A DNA stretch of 64,000 nucleotides from Bradyrhizobium sp. LTSP849. Lineage in GTDB: Bacteria > Pseudomonadota > Alphaproteobacteria > Rhizobiales > Xanthobacteraceae. The stretch lies in NCBI RefSeq assembly GCF_000938255.1, contig NZ_JYMR01000050.1, forward strand, positions 175,836 to 239,835, read 5' to 3'. Under the pieces are notes generated by a model. The model was not told the DNA's origin. It saw only the letters and a list, made by a program, of their open reading frames with translations, and did no database searches. This document shows positions 26,791 to 35,139 of the stretch, piece by piece; position 1 is the stretch's first letter; every line of letters begins with the position of its first letter. Both the position numbers and the translations under genes were made by a program.

Positions 26791-27678
26791 ATGAAACTGA
26801 TCTCCTACTCTGACACGGCCGGCGGCGTCGGTATTGGCGTTGTCATCGACGATCTATCGTTCGTCGATCTGACGCAAGCCGGCATCAGCAGCTGTATGGT
26901 CGATGTCATCGAGCGTTACGACGTGCTCAAGGCCGAAATCGCTACGGTCGTGGCCGAGAGGCGATTTGTACGCCCGCTCCCTGAGGTACATCTCGAAGCA
27001 CCTATTCCGAAGCCGCGGCGTAATCTTTTCTGTGTTGGGAAGAATTATCTCGAGCACGCAGCCGAGTTTGGTTCGAGCGGTTTTGATGCCGGTGCAATCG
27101 GCGGAAATGAAGTTCCAGAATATCCCATCATTTTCAGCAAGCCCGGGTCCGTGGTCATCGGCCCGGGAAAAGCGATCGATAGCAGCCTTGATCCGTACTC
27201 ATCCGTCGACTATGAGGGCGAATTGGCTGTCGTGCTGGGCCGAAGCGGTCGAGTGACGTCTGACGACGATCCGATGTCATTTGTTTTCGGATATACGATC
27301 TTCAACGACGTCACGTCTCGCGAGCTCCAGAAACGCCATAAACAGTGGCTGTTGGGCAAGGGCATCGATACATTTGGTCCCCTCGGTCCGGCCATCGTGA
27401 CAGCGGACGAACTCCACGATCTCAAGTCCCTCGGTATTCGCACGTGGGTTAACGACGAGATCCGCCAATCAGCGAAGATCGGCGACCTGATCTTTGACGT
27501 CGCCACCCTGGTCCGTACAGTCGGACAGTCTATCGCACTAAAGGCCGGCGATATCATTGCCACGGGCACGCCGGTCGGCGTTGGGATCGGCTTTAATCCT
27601 CCGAAGTACCTGCATCCTGGGGACCGAGTTCGCATCGAAATCGACGACGTCGGGGTTCTCGAAAACGTCGTCGCGTAA
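26791..27678 (+). CDS. Fumarylacetoacetate hydrolase (FAH) family protein
   Basis: 295 residues; RBS GGAA, ATG at 26791. FAH features: FCVGKNYLEHAAEF near residue 78, PIIFSKPGSVVIGPG near 112, metal ligands in DYEGELAVVLGR near 145 and FNDVTSRELQ near 175, then GKGIDTFGPLGP and TGTPVGVG. The family includes hydrolases, decarboxylases and hydratases acting on 2-keto acids produced by ring cleavage. In this operon a step after the dioxygenase is expected. Confidence 0.9.
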   Translation: MKLISYSDTAGGVGIGVVIDDLSFVDLTQAGISSCMVDVIERYDVLKAEIATVVAERRFVRPLPEVHLEAPIPKPRRNLFCVGKNYLEHAAEFGSSGFDAGAIGGNEVPEYPIIFSKPGSVVIGPGKAIDSSLDPYSSVDYEGELAVVLGRSGRVTSDDDPMSFVFGYTIFNDVTSRELQKRHKQWLLGKGIDTFGPLGPAIVTADELHDLKSLGIRTWVNDEIRQSAKIGDLIFDVATLVRTVGQSIALKAGDIIATGTPVGVGIGFNPPKYLHPGDRVRIEIDDVGVLENVVA

Positions 27679-27706
27679 CACAAATAATAACCAAAGGAGC
27701 ACATCA

Positions 27707-28117
27707 GTGGCCTCGAATATCAACATCTATAATCCCGCCGATCTCGGAAAACCCATGGGGCAGTACACCCACGTGACCCGAGTGAAGGCCAATGAGTTTC
27801 TGTTCATTGCCGGGATGCTCGCGGGGGACGTCGAGGGAAACGTTGTCGGCAAAGGTGATTTTCATGCGCAGACCAAGCAGGTCTTCAAGAACCTAGAAGC
27901 AGCGTTGCGCTCTGCGGGAGCATCCTGGCAAAACATCGTCCAGTTCACGACCTATGTCGTTCACTCCCAGGATATTGAAAACTTCATGGAGTTTCGGTTG
28001 CGAGAGTTTCCGAAAATGTTTCCGGACGGAAAATATCCACCAAATACTCTGCTTATCGTTGATCGATTGGTCAAAGAGGAGTTCCTGGTCGAGGTGCAAA
28101 CGATCGCGGCAATCTGA
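27707..28117 (+). CDS. RidA/YjgF-family protein (2-aminomuconate deaminase-like role possible)
   Basis: 136 residues from the GTG at 27707, which follows AAAGGAGC. Family features: YTHVTRVKANEFLFIAGMLA, the QTKQVFKNLEAALRSAGASW helix and FPDGKYPPNTLLIVDRLVKEEFLVEVQTIAA at the C-terminus. RidA proteins hydrolyse enamines and imines. Within ring-cleavage operons, members act as aminomuconate deaminases. Its presence here therefore suggests an amino-substituted or nitrogen-containing substrate, but detoxification of an enamine by-product is an alternative. Confidence 0.88.
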   Translation: MASNINIYNPADLGKPMGQYTHVTRVKANEFLFIAGMLAGDVEGNVVGKGDFHAQTKQVFKNLEAALRSAGASWQNIVQFTTYVVHSQDIENFMEFRLREFPKMFPDGKYPPNTLLIVDRLVKEEFLVEVQTIAAI

Positions 28118-28131
28118 GGCGAGCAAGCGTC

Positions 28132-28962
28132 GTGAAGATCAAGTTTGCAAACGTCGGCGGTATCAATACCCGGTACATATGCGAGGGGGACGGACCCACC
28201 TTGTTGCTGATCCACGGCATCGGTCACTCAGCGGATGTGTTTTACCGCAATATCGACGCGCTTGCTCGGGATTACTTTGTTATAGCTCCCGATCTTCCCG
28301 GACATGGGTTCACTGAGCGGATGGACCTCGCTGGACGGGCGCCTCAACCCCTCTTCGTTCGCCAGCTCGAATTTCTTCTCGATCAACTGGGGATCGGTAC
28401 GTACAGCATCCTGGGCTCGTCGTTCGGCGGTCTGCTCGCCTGTCTAATGACATTGTCCAGGCCGTCGAAGGTTAGCGATTTGATCGTCGTAGGAAGTGGT
28501 GGGGCGTTTCACTCCACCGATGAGCAGCGTCACACTCTTCAAAAAGTTCTGGCAAACGCGACTGGCGCAATGTCGGAGCCAACCCTGGAAAGTTGCCGCT
28601 CTCGGTTGGCAGCGATCTGCTATGATCCCAACGCGGTTGCGGAGGAGATTCTCCTTACGCAGCTTACTTCATATGGTCTAGGCGATCGCTTCGAGGCCTT
28701 TAAATCAGCCATCAGCGGGTACCTTGCGTCGCTCGATTCGGAGGACCACCGCGTATATGGAAGACTTGAAACAATCAAATCGCGGACGATGATCATTACC
28801 GGCAGACAGGACTCCCGCGCTTCCGTCGAATCTCATGTTCAAGCCAAGGAGCGGATTGCGGGTGCGGAACTGGTGATTCTCGATAGCTGTGGCCATCTGC
28901 CGTACATGGAACATGTGGGCACCTTTAATCGGATCGTGCTGGAGTTTCTGAGGGCAGCGTGA
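28132..28962 (+). CDS. Alpha/beta hydrolase, meta-cleavage-product hydrolase-like
   Basis: 276 residues, GTG start at 28132, 14 bp after the RidA gene. HGIGHSADVFYRN is the oxyanion loop, GSSFGG the nucleophile elbow (Ser near 100), GRQDSRA supplies Asp and CGHLPYMEH supplies His. The layout matches MhpC/BphD-type C-C hydrolases that split ring-opened products. It is the last gene of the eight-gene unit beginning at 21723. Confidence 0.9.
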   Translation: MKIKFANVGGINTRYICEGDGPTLLLIHGIGHSADVFYRNIDALARDYFVIAPDLPGHGFTERMDLAGRAPQPLFVRQLEFLLDQLGIGTYSILGSSFGGLLACLMTLSRPSKVSDLIVVGSGGAFHSTDEQRHTLQKVLANATGAMSEPTLESCRSRLAAICYDPNAVAEEILLTQLTSYGLGDRFEAFKSAISGYLASLDSEDHRVYGRLETIKSRTMIITGRQDSRASVESHVQAKERIAGAELVILDSCGHLPYMEHVGTFNRIVLEFLRAA

Positions 28963-30019
28963 ACAGTTGCCTGGCCCAAGATCGCCTTAGACCTCGTCAG
29001 GCGAGTGGGGATAAGGTGTTCAGGCGAGATACGAGAACGGTGCACGATGGAACGCAGGGTGGGTCAACTTTTGGCCTGTTGGATAGGAGTTATTTTTGCA
29101 GCGTTTGTGATCGGCTACTTTTCCTTCAACTGCGCTTATTTCTCCCCTCAGGTGATCCGCATCGATTCGTTACGGCCGCTGCCATTATAGAATCTAGAAG
29201 ATGAGTGGTAGTCGGAATAGCGATGTGCATTTAAGCCAAAATTAGGCCGCCTGCGATTTTGCTCGTGCGCCTCGTAGTGCCTTGATCTGCGCCAGCAAGG
29301 TTATGCGGCCTGATTTGGCAATCGACCTCTGACTAGCGATCTAAAGCTCCCGGTCGTCTCCACGTTGGATGCGACCGATAGACTCGTATTGGCTTCGGCG
29401 CTTTGGATGGAGGCTGCGCGGGCACTGCCTTCGCATTCTCCACAAAATGAAATTCCCCGATGACGAAGGGGGAGGATGAGCAGGCAATATATTGCAAACA
29501 GGCAAATGGCTTTGCGAAATGCGCAATCGCCTTGGCAGAGGCGTGCCCTGTTGGTTCCCTCGCAGGACCACCTACCCTTGACAGCTGTGGCAGAGTCAAG
29601 TCAGATGCGAATAATAAACTCGACAGGCAAATAAGCAAGGACATGATCCGCAACGACCGGGTTGGAACGGTTATGAGCGTACAAACCAGTGTCCGTGCGG
29701 AATCGCGTCGATTGTCACGATTTTCGCAACCGGTCCCTACGGCCGTTATACGCTGCGGGCGTTGATGGCTTTCGCACGGTCAAGCGGGAATTCACGTGGC
29801 GGTCGCCCGGAGGAGTTCGCAATGGCATCTTTCGCTGAACGGACGCGAAAAGGCATTGTTAGAACGCTGGTCTCCCGAGGTTCTTGGCGGAGTGTCTCTG
29901 CTCTAGAGCAGCTCAACGACGACATTCACGGTACTGCGCTCGACAGGTCCCACCTGGCGAAAGTGTTGCTGCAGAGGGCCATAAAGGCAATCACGCCACC
30001 CCAACAAGAGGAACTACCG
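28963..30019. other. 1.06-kb stretch without a confident gene
   Basis: Short frames occur on both strands. The best is a 47-codon frame at 29047-29190, given separately. The frame 29762-30019 runs into the CoxG-like gene and contains SRGSWRSVSALEQLNDDIHG, loosely like a DUF1127 peptide, but no start is convincing. Confidence 0.3.
29047..29190 (+). CDS. Possible small membrane peptide (47 residues)
   Basis: ATG at 29047. One hydrophobic segment (LLACWIGVIFAAFVIGYFSF) is flanked by a basic N-terminus, as in single-span peptides. No good ribosome binding site or homologue was recognised, so it may be chance. Confidence 0.25.
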   Translation: MERRVGQLLACWIGVIFAAFVIGYFSFNCAYFSPQVIRIDSLRPLPL

Positions 30020-30685
30020 ATGCAGATGCAAGGTGAACGCAAGATTGCGGCTACACGAGAGAAGGTCTGGGCGGCGCTCAACGCGCCGACTGTCCTGAAG
30101 GCGTCGATCCCTGGCTGCGAGGCGCTAGACGGGACAGTTTCGGAGGGCATGACCGCTACGGCAGCATTCAAAGTCGGGCCCATCTCGGCGCGCTTCAACG
30201 GCAAAGTCATTTTCTCGGAAGTGGATCCGCCAAACGGCTATGTCATGGCGGGCGAAGGCGCCGGCGGAATCGCCGGATTTGCCAAGGGCGGCGCGAGAGT
30301 ATCGTTGGAGGACGTGGAGGACGGTACCTTGCTGCGCTACAACGTTGACGCGCAAGTCGGCGGAAAGATCGCGCAACTCGGAGCCAGGTTGATCGATGCG
30401 ACCGCGAAGAAAATGGCGGATCAGTTCTTTGTGCGCTTCGCGTCGGAGGTCGAGCAATCGAACTCCGACCCCGGGAAACCAACGGACGAGGCGGTTCAGG
30501 CAGCATCGACGGAATTGCCGGCGTCCGGTGCAACCGACTTCAGTCCTTCATCCATCCAGGCCGCTCCGGCTCTCGTAGCTGCGAGACCAAGGGATTACCC
30601 GAACGTGCTGGCCCTTTCGGCGATGGTGGCCGTTGTCGGGATCGTAGCCATCGTAGCGATGTTGACCTATGCGCTGGCGCGATAG
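30020..30685 (+). CDS. CoxG-like SRPBCC protein with C-terminal membrane anchor
   Basis: 221 residues from the ATG at 30020, preceded by GAGGA; an upstream extension is in frame but unlike the family. The N-terminal 150 residues match CoxG/SRPBCC proteins: MQMQGERKIAATREKVWAAL, IPGCEALD, GPISARFNGKV, GGGAR-type turn and a helix ending KMADQFFVRF. CoxG is linked to assembly or membrane attachment of molybdenum hydroxylases. A low-complexity linker is followed by one membrane segment (VLALSAMVAVVGIVAIVAML). It stands apart from the coxMSL genes at 39-43 kb but could serve any of the three large subunits. Confidence 0.88.
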   Translation: MQMQGERKIAATREKVWAALNAPTVLKASIPGCEALDGTVSEGMTATAAFKVGPISARFNGKVIFSEVDPPNGYVMAGEGAGGIAGFAKGGARVSLEDVEDGTLLRYNVDAQVGGKIAQLGARLIDATAKKMADQFFVRFASEVEQSNSDPGKPTDEAVQAASTELPASGATDFSPSSIQAAPALVAARPRDYPNVLALSAMVAVVGIVAIVAMLTYALAR

Positions 30686-30822
30686 ACCACTCTCGGATTT
30701 GCCCGATGTTACAATGGTTGACCTCGCTAATGGGTGCCCGCCTATGTAAAGGCCAAAGAGTGGGTCGGATGTGGCGTGCCAACGAACGGCTCGCGATAAG
30801 CGGATAGCTTGAGGATCGAGAA

Positions 30823-31617
30823 ATGAGCAAGTTGAGGAACAAGGTTGCGATTGTTACCGGAGGTGCCGGCGGTATCGGTCGGGCTTATGCGCTACGACTC
30901 GCACAACTGGGCGCTGATGTTGCTGTCATCGATATCGATCTTGATGTCGCAGCGAGATTTGGCGAAGCGCTCACAGCCGCGACGGTGATGGACGAAGTGA
31001 GGGCGCTGGGAGGCCGGAGTACGGGGGTGCAGGCCGACCTGTCGGACCGGAAGCAAGCGATCGCCGCGATTGTGCAGGTAGTGAAGGAACTGGGGCGGAT
31101 TGACATCCTGATCAACAATGCCGGCGGTGCTACAACTTCGATTGAACGCAGCCGTCCGTCCGAAGTTTCCCTTGACGATACGGAAAAGCTCTTCGCAATC
31201 AATTTCTACAGTATGATGCATTGTTGCCAGGCGGCGACCCCGTATCTGCGCAAACAGGGCGGCGCGGTAGTCAACATCGTCACGAACGCGATGGATCGTA
31301 CTCCGGCGGGAGGCCGCCTAGCAATGTACGGAGCCGCGAAGGCTGCCGTACTGCAATATACTCAGAGCATGGCCGTGGAGCTAGGGCCTGATGGTGTGCG
31401 AGTCAACTGCATCTCTCCCGGCATTATCGAAAGCGCGCGAGTTAAGGCGCAAGCCGCAGCTCGCAATCTGGGCACGGAGGCTCAGGCGAAGGCCAATCCG
31501 CTTCGCAGACTGGGTACGCCGGAAGATTGCGTCGGCGTAATGGAGTTTTTGGTAACCGACCTGTCGCGTTATGTAACCGGTGAATGCGTTCGCGTATCCG
31601 GCGGTGCGACACTTTGA
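30823..31617 (+). CDS. Short-chain dehydrogenase/reductase with altered catalytic Ser region
   Basis: 264 residues; ATG after GAGGATCGA. TGGAGGIG at residue 12, NNAGG near 97, YGAAK as the Tyr/Lys pair and the usual C-terminal RVSGG. The strand carrying the catalytic Ser normally reads N-I-S-S; here it is NIVTNAMDRTPAGG, so the Ser position holds Thr or Asn. Activity may be altered, or Thr may substitute. Size and LRRLGTPEDC resemble hydroxyacyl or diol dehydrogenases. It stands alone between the CoxG-like gene and a convergent binding-protein gene. Confidence 0.85.
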   Translation: MSKLRNKVAIVTGGAGGIGRAYALRLAQLGADVAVIDIDLDVAARFGEALTAATVMDEVRALGGRSTGVQADLSDRKQAIAAIVQVVKELGRIDILINNAGGATTSIERSRPSEVSLDDTEKLFAINFYSMMHCCQAATPYLRKQGGAVVNIVTNAMDRTPAGGRLAMYGAAKAAVLQYTQSMAVELGPDGVRVNCISPGIIESARVKAQAAARNLGTEAQAKANPLRRLGTPEDCVGVMEFLVTDLSRYVTGECVRVSGGATL

Positions 31618-31930
31618 TCGCGCAATGAGCATATTTTCCGGAGAGAAGCCCGCGGATTCGCGATGGAGGAGCGCTGCACGAAGTCTGCGCCGATAGAGAA
31701 CAGGTCGATGAAATGCGCATCTGTGACTTCGCCATAGCAGACGAGCCAATGGAAAGACCGTGTTTCACGTGCATCGCACGAGAAAGCGGAATGATCACGA
31801 CGGGCAACAATGAGTTACGTTGCGTGAGACGGCTCCCATTTCAATGTGACTGCCGAGGTTGAAGCGGCGGCATACCCGAACGCGGACAACCGTCGCTTTA
31901 TGGCTGACGTAGCCGGGCAAGAATTGCGCT
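31618..31930. other. Convergent intergenic region, nothing found
   Basis: 313 bp between the ends of the SDR and the binding-protein gene. No hairpin followed by T-run and no gene was recognised. Confidence 0.4.
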
Positions 31931-33169
31931 CTACTTGTCGCCAGGCGCTGTAACGATACCACCAATGAATTCGTAGGATCTGCCATCGAACCGCACCATT
32001 TGCGCCTGCTTCCAGGGTACGCGATCTTCCGGTGTGACGTTGATTTTGATGCCACTGACAAACATTGGAATCTGAAAGTCCTTGATGTGGGTCGCGTGAT
32101 ACAGCAAATTCTCACGCGTCAGGTCGTCACCGCAACGCATCAATATTTCGACCATCATTTGTGCCGCGATATATCCGATCCTTCCGGTGGAGTCGGTCGG
32201 TGGCTCGCCAGGCGCCCACTCTTTCATGAATTTGTAATAGTCCTGCACGGCGGGATCGTCCCGCCATTTCGGATCGCCGGGGTCCTTAGAGTATATCGAT
32301 GTGACCGCACCAATCGCGTGTTCAAGGCCTGCCGGCTTTAATGTGGTTGCGATCGAGGAGGCCGGAAATGTCAGCAGCATTAGCGGCTTCCAGCCAAGCT
32401 CTCCTATCTTGCGAATCCCCTGGGCTACAAATTTTGGCGTAGTCGTAGCAAAGAAAATCGTATCCGCGCCCGCCGCCTGGATCGAAAGAATTTGAGAATC
32501 AATCGTAGGATAGCTGAGGTCGAAGCCGACTTCTTTGACCACCATCCTCACCCCCTTTTCACCCAGCCCCGCCTTCATGCCTTCCAGATAGCTTTTTCCG
32601 TTGTCGTCGTTCTGATAGATGATGCCGACTTTGGCGTCGGCTTTGGTCTCTAGCAAAAAGGTCGCTAGTTGCTTCCCCTCCAGCGACGACGTCGTGTAAA
32701 ATGTTGTCGTCCAGGGTAGGCTTGCCGGATCGATGAGCTTCGGCGAACCGGCTTGCCCCAGCAGTTGCGGCACTTTTTTCGAGTTCATGTATTTTGCGAT
32801 AGCCAAGTTGGGCGCGGACCCCTCGGTGGAGAAAATCGCAAGCACCTCCTCACCTTCGACAAGCTTTCGGGTCTGCTCGACCGTCTTGGCCGGATTAAAT
32901 CCGTCGTCCAGGGAGATCAAATTGATCTTGCGCCCATTTACGCCGCCTTGGGCATTGATCATCTTGAAATAGGCGACTTCGACCTTTCCGATTAGACTCA
33001 AGCTCGAGGCTGGGCCGCTATAGGGCATGGTTTGGCCGAGCTTGATCTCAGTGTCTGTTACGCCCGGGCCGTATTTTTTTTCGCCTTGAGCAAAGCTTGG
33101 CGAGGCAGCGGCCGCAGTCAACGTCACAAGTGTGACAAGTGTGATGAGCTTGTTCAACGCGTCCTCCAT
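31931..33169 (-). CDS. ABC-type branched-chain amino acid-like substrate-binding protein (paralogue of 14258)
   Basis: 412 residues if the ATG at 33169 is used, which directly begins a good signal peptide (MEDALNKLITLVTLVTLTAA, cleavage near SFAQ); starts at 33214 or 33283 are also in frame. Mature sequence GEKKYGPGVTDTEIKLGQTM and GRKINLISLDDGF, QNDDNGKSYLEGM closely parallel the protein at 14258-15526. A Peripla_BP_6 protein for uptake of an aromatic or amino-acid-like ligand. No permease genes adjoin it. A perfect IclR-type dyad lies 73 bp before the chosen start, and it would fall inside the gene if the longest start were used. Confidence 0.92.
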   Translation of the reverse strand: MEDALNKLITLVTLVTLTAAAASPSFAQGEKKYGPGVTDTEIKLGQTMPYSGPASSLSLIGKVEVAYFKMINAQGGVNGRKINLISLDDGFNPAKTVEQTRKLVEGEEVLAIFSTEGSAPNLAIAKYMNSKKVPQLLGQAGSPKLIDPASLPWTTTFYTTSSLEGKQLATFLLETKADAKVGIIYQNDDNGKSYLEGMKAGLGEKGVRMVVKEVGFDLSYPTIDSQILSIQAAGADTIFFATTTPKFVAQGIRKIGELGWKPLMLLTFPASSIATTLKPAGLEHAIGAVTSIYSKDPGDPKWRDDPAVQDYYKFMKEWAPGEPPTDSTGRIGYIAAQMMVEILMRCGDDLTRENLLYHATHIKDFQIPMFVSGIKINVTPEDRVPWKQAQMVRFDGRSYEFIGGIVTAPGDK

Positions 33170-33241
33170 TGATGTAGTGCGGGCATTGTTTGTTGCTCTC
33201 TTCGCACGGGGCATTTCTCTACTATTCTTGATCCGGGTCGC

Positions 33242-33258
33242 TATTCGAGAAACGAATA
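33242..33258. promoter_or_regulatory. Putative IclR operator, site 7
   Basis: TATTCG-AGAAA-CGAATA, a perfect dyad. It lies in the divergent region between the binding-protein gene and the ferredoxin-P450 genes. Confidence 0.65.
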
Positions 33259-33493
33259 ATAAATTGGCCGTGCGAATTGGCACGTTGGAAGCCGCGCGTC
33301 AACTTACTGCGGCTTGATGCCGCTATTCTTATACGGCCTGCTGCGATGGTTGATGGGCATTTTCTTGCCCAGTGCTCTGCTCGTAATGGGAACCCTGTCG
33401 GTCGAAAGATTGACTCGATTGTATATTTTGGATAGCCTATTCGAAATTGAGCCTAGTCGATAATTGCGATATAGCGCCGGCACGGGGACGAAA

Positions 33494-33688
33494 ATGCGGG
33501 TTGAGGTCGATCAAGGAAGATGCTGTGGAGCCGGGCAGTGCGTGATAAGCGCGCCACAAGTGTTCGACCAACGCGAAAGCGACGGCGTCGTTATCGTGCT
33601 GAACAGCCAGCCGGCGGAATCGTTCAGGGAGGACGTCGAACGGGCCGTTCAGCTCTGCCCGTCGCGCGCGATTACGATCAGCGCGTGA
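33494..33688 (+). CDS. 3Fe-4S ferredoxin (P450 redox partner)
   Basis: 64 residues from the ATG at 33494, preceded by GGGGA. CCGAGQC near residue 11 and the single C-terminal CP (LCPSRAI) give the C-x5-C...CP pattern of 3Fe-4S ferredoxins rather than the 4Fe-4S CxxCxxC. Length and VFDQRESDGVVIVL are typical of ferredoxins paired with bacterial P450s. The P450 gene follows 105 bp downstream, so this is most probably its electron donor. Confidence 0.9.
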   Translation: MRVEVDQGRCCGAGQCVISAPQVFDQRESDGVVIVLNSQPAESFREDVERAVQLCPSRAITISA

Positions 33689-33793
33689 CCTCTGGATCGC
33701 TTTATTGTCCCGAAACCCGGGACATATCGCTCGCGGCAGATGCTGTGACCGATCGCTCATTCCACATCATTTCCATCTCGCTCGGAGATCTTC

Positions 33794-35056
33794 ATGGCTG
33801 ACACCTCGCAAGCGCAGGCGAACGCTGCTACGCAACCCGCCGGATGCCCGTTTTCCGGCTCTTCGCAGATTCCTCCATTCCCGCGGCCACGCCAGCGCGT
33901 CTTTGATCCTCCTCTTGAATACAGTGGATTGGGGGATGACCGATCCGTGTTCCGCGTCCGGCTTTGGAACGGCGACATCGCGTGGGTGATCACTCGCCAC
34001 GAGGATTACAAGACGGTGCTGGGCGATCCTCGCTTTAGCGCCGATCCGACCACTCCGGGTTTTCCAGGACAGAGCGCCGCTCTCCAAGCATCGAGGAAGA
34101 AGTATCCGTCCTTCGTGTCCATGGATCCACCGAAGCACACGGCGCAGCGGCGTATGGTGACGGGAGAGTTCGCCGCCAGACGTATCGGGCAGATGCGTCC
34201 CAAGCTGCAGAAGATCGTTGACGGCCTTATCGATGCGATGATCGAGAAGGGGCCTCCTGCCGACTTTGTCGAATGTTTCGCGCTCGCTGTTCCTTCTTCC
34301 GTAATCTGCGAGCTGATGGGAATACCCTATTCGGATCACGAGTTTTTCCAATCACGGACCCGGATATTCACCTCGAACGCTGTGTCGATGGAAACGGCGC
34401 TCGCCGCCAATCGTGAGCTCGTCGACGAATATCTCGCGGGCCTGCTAAAGCGCAAAAATGAGGACCCGCAGGACGATCTGCTGAGCCGTCTTGTGGTCGA
34501 CCATGTGAGAACCGGCCATCTGACCGAACATGAGGTGGTCAGTATGGCGCGGATGCTCCTCATAGCCGGGCACGAAACGACGGCGAGCATGATCGCGCTC
34601 GGTACGTTGCTCTTTCTCCAGTACCCGGACCAGCTTGAACTCCTTCGCAGGGATCCCGGATTGGCTCCGGCGGCCGTCGAAGAAATTATGAGATACTTAT
34701 CGATTGCCCATTCGGGGCAAAGAAGGGTCGCCAAAGAGGACGTCGAGATCTCGGGGCAACTTATCCGGGCTGGCGAAGGTATCATCGCATTCCAATCAGC
34801 CGCCAACCGCGACAGCAAAGTGTTCTCCGATCCCGACAAATTCGATATCCGACGCGACGCCCGCCAGCAGGTCGGGTTCGGTTTCGGCGTCCATGGATGC
34901 TTGGGTCAGTACCTTGCACGCGTCGAACTGCAAATCGTATTCACGACGCTTTTCAGCCGACTGTCGAACCTGGCGCTCGCTGCCCCGATCGAAACGTTGA
35001 AATTCAAGGACGACATGTTGGTCTACGGCGTCGAGCACGTGCCGGTCACCTGGTAG
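33794..35056 (+). CDS. Cytochrome P450
   Basis: 420 residues; ATG after GGAG. The I-helix reads AGHETTAS near residue 257 (acid-Thr pair for O2 activation), the K-helix ExxR is EEIMRYL near 297, and the heme loop is FGFGVHGCLGQYLAR with Cys near 369. A soluble bacterial P450 that hydroxylates or demethylates its substrate, using the neighbouring 3Fe-4S ferredoxin. An M24 gene follows 83 bp later, so P450 and M24 proteins may act in one pathway. The subfamily was not determined. Confidence 0.95.
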   Translation: MADTSQAQANAATQPAGCPFSGSSQIPPFPRPRQRVFDPPLEYSGLGDDRSVFRVRLWNGDIAWVITRHEDYKTVLGDPRFSADPTTPGFPGQSAALQASRKKYPSFVSMDPPKHTAQRRMVTGEFAARRIGQMRPKLQKIVDGLIDAMIEKGPPADFVECFALAVPSSVICELMGIPYSDHEFFQSRTRIFTSNAVSMETALAANRELVDEYLAGLLKRKNEDPQDDLLSRLVVDHVRTGHLTEHEVVSMARMLLIAGHETTASMIALGTLLFLQYPDQLELLRRDPGLAPAAVEEIMRYLSIAHSGQRRVAKEDVEISGQLIRAGEGIIAFQSAANRDSKVFSDPDKFDIRRDARQQVGFGFGVHGCLGQYLARVELQIVFTTLFSRLSNLALAAPIETLKFKDDMLVYGVEHVPVTW

Positions 35057-35139
35057 CCCCTGCCGCTCCGTACGAACAACTTCGTCCAGAAGCACAGTCA
35101 GTCGCGGCGTTTTGCTGGGTCCGGCACGAGGGGGAACCA

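Noticed and set aside
33438..33454. TATTCG upstream of the ferredoxin gene as an IclR site
   Set aside because: Only the left arm is present; the right arm (GAGCCT) does not match.
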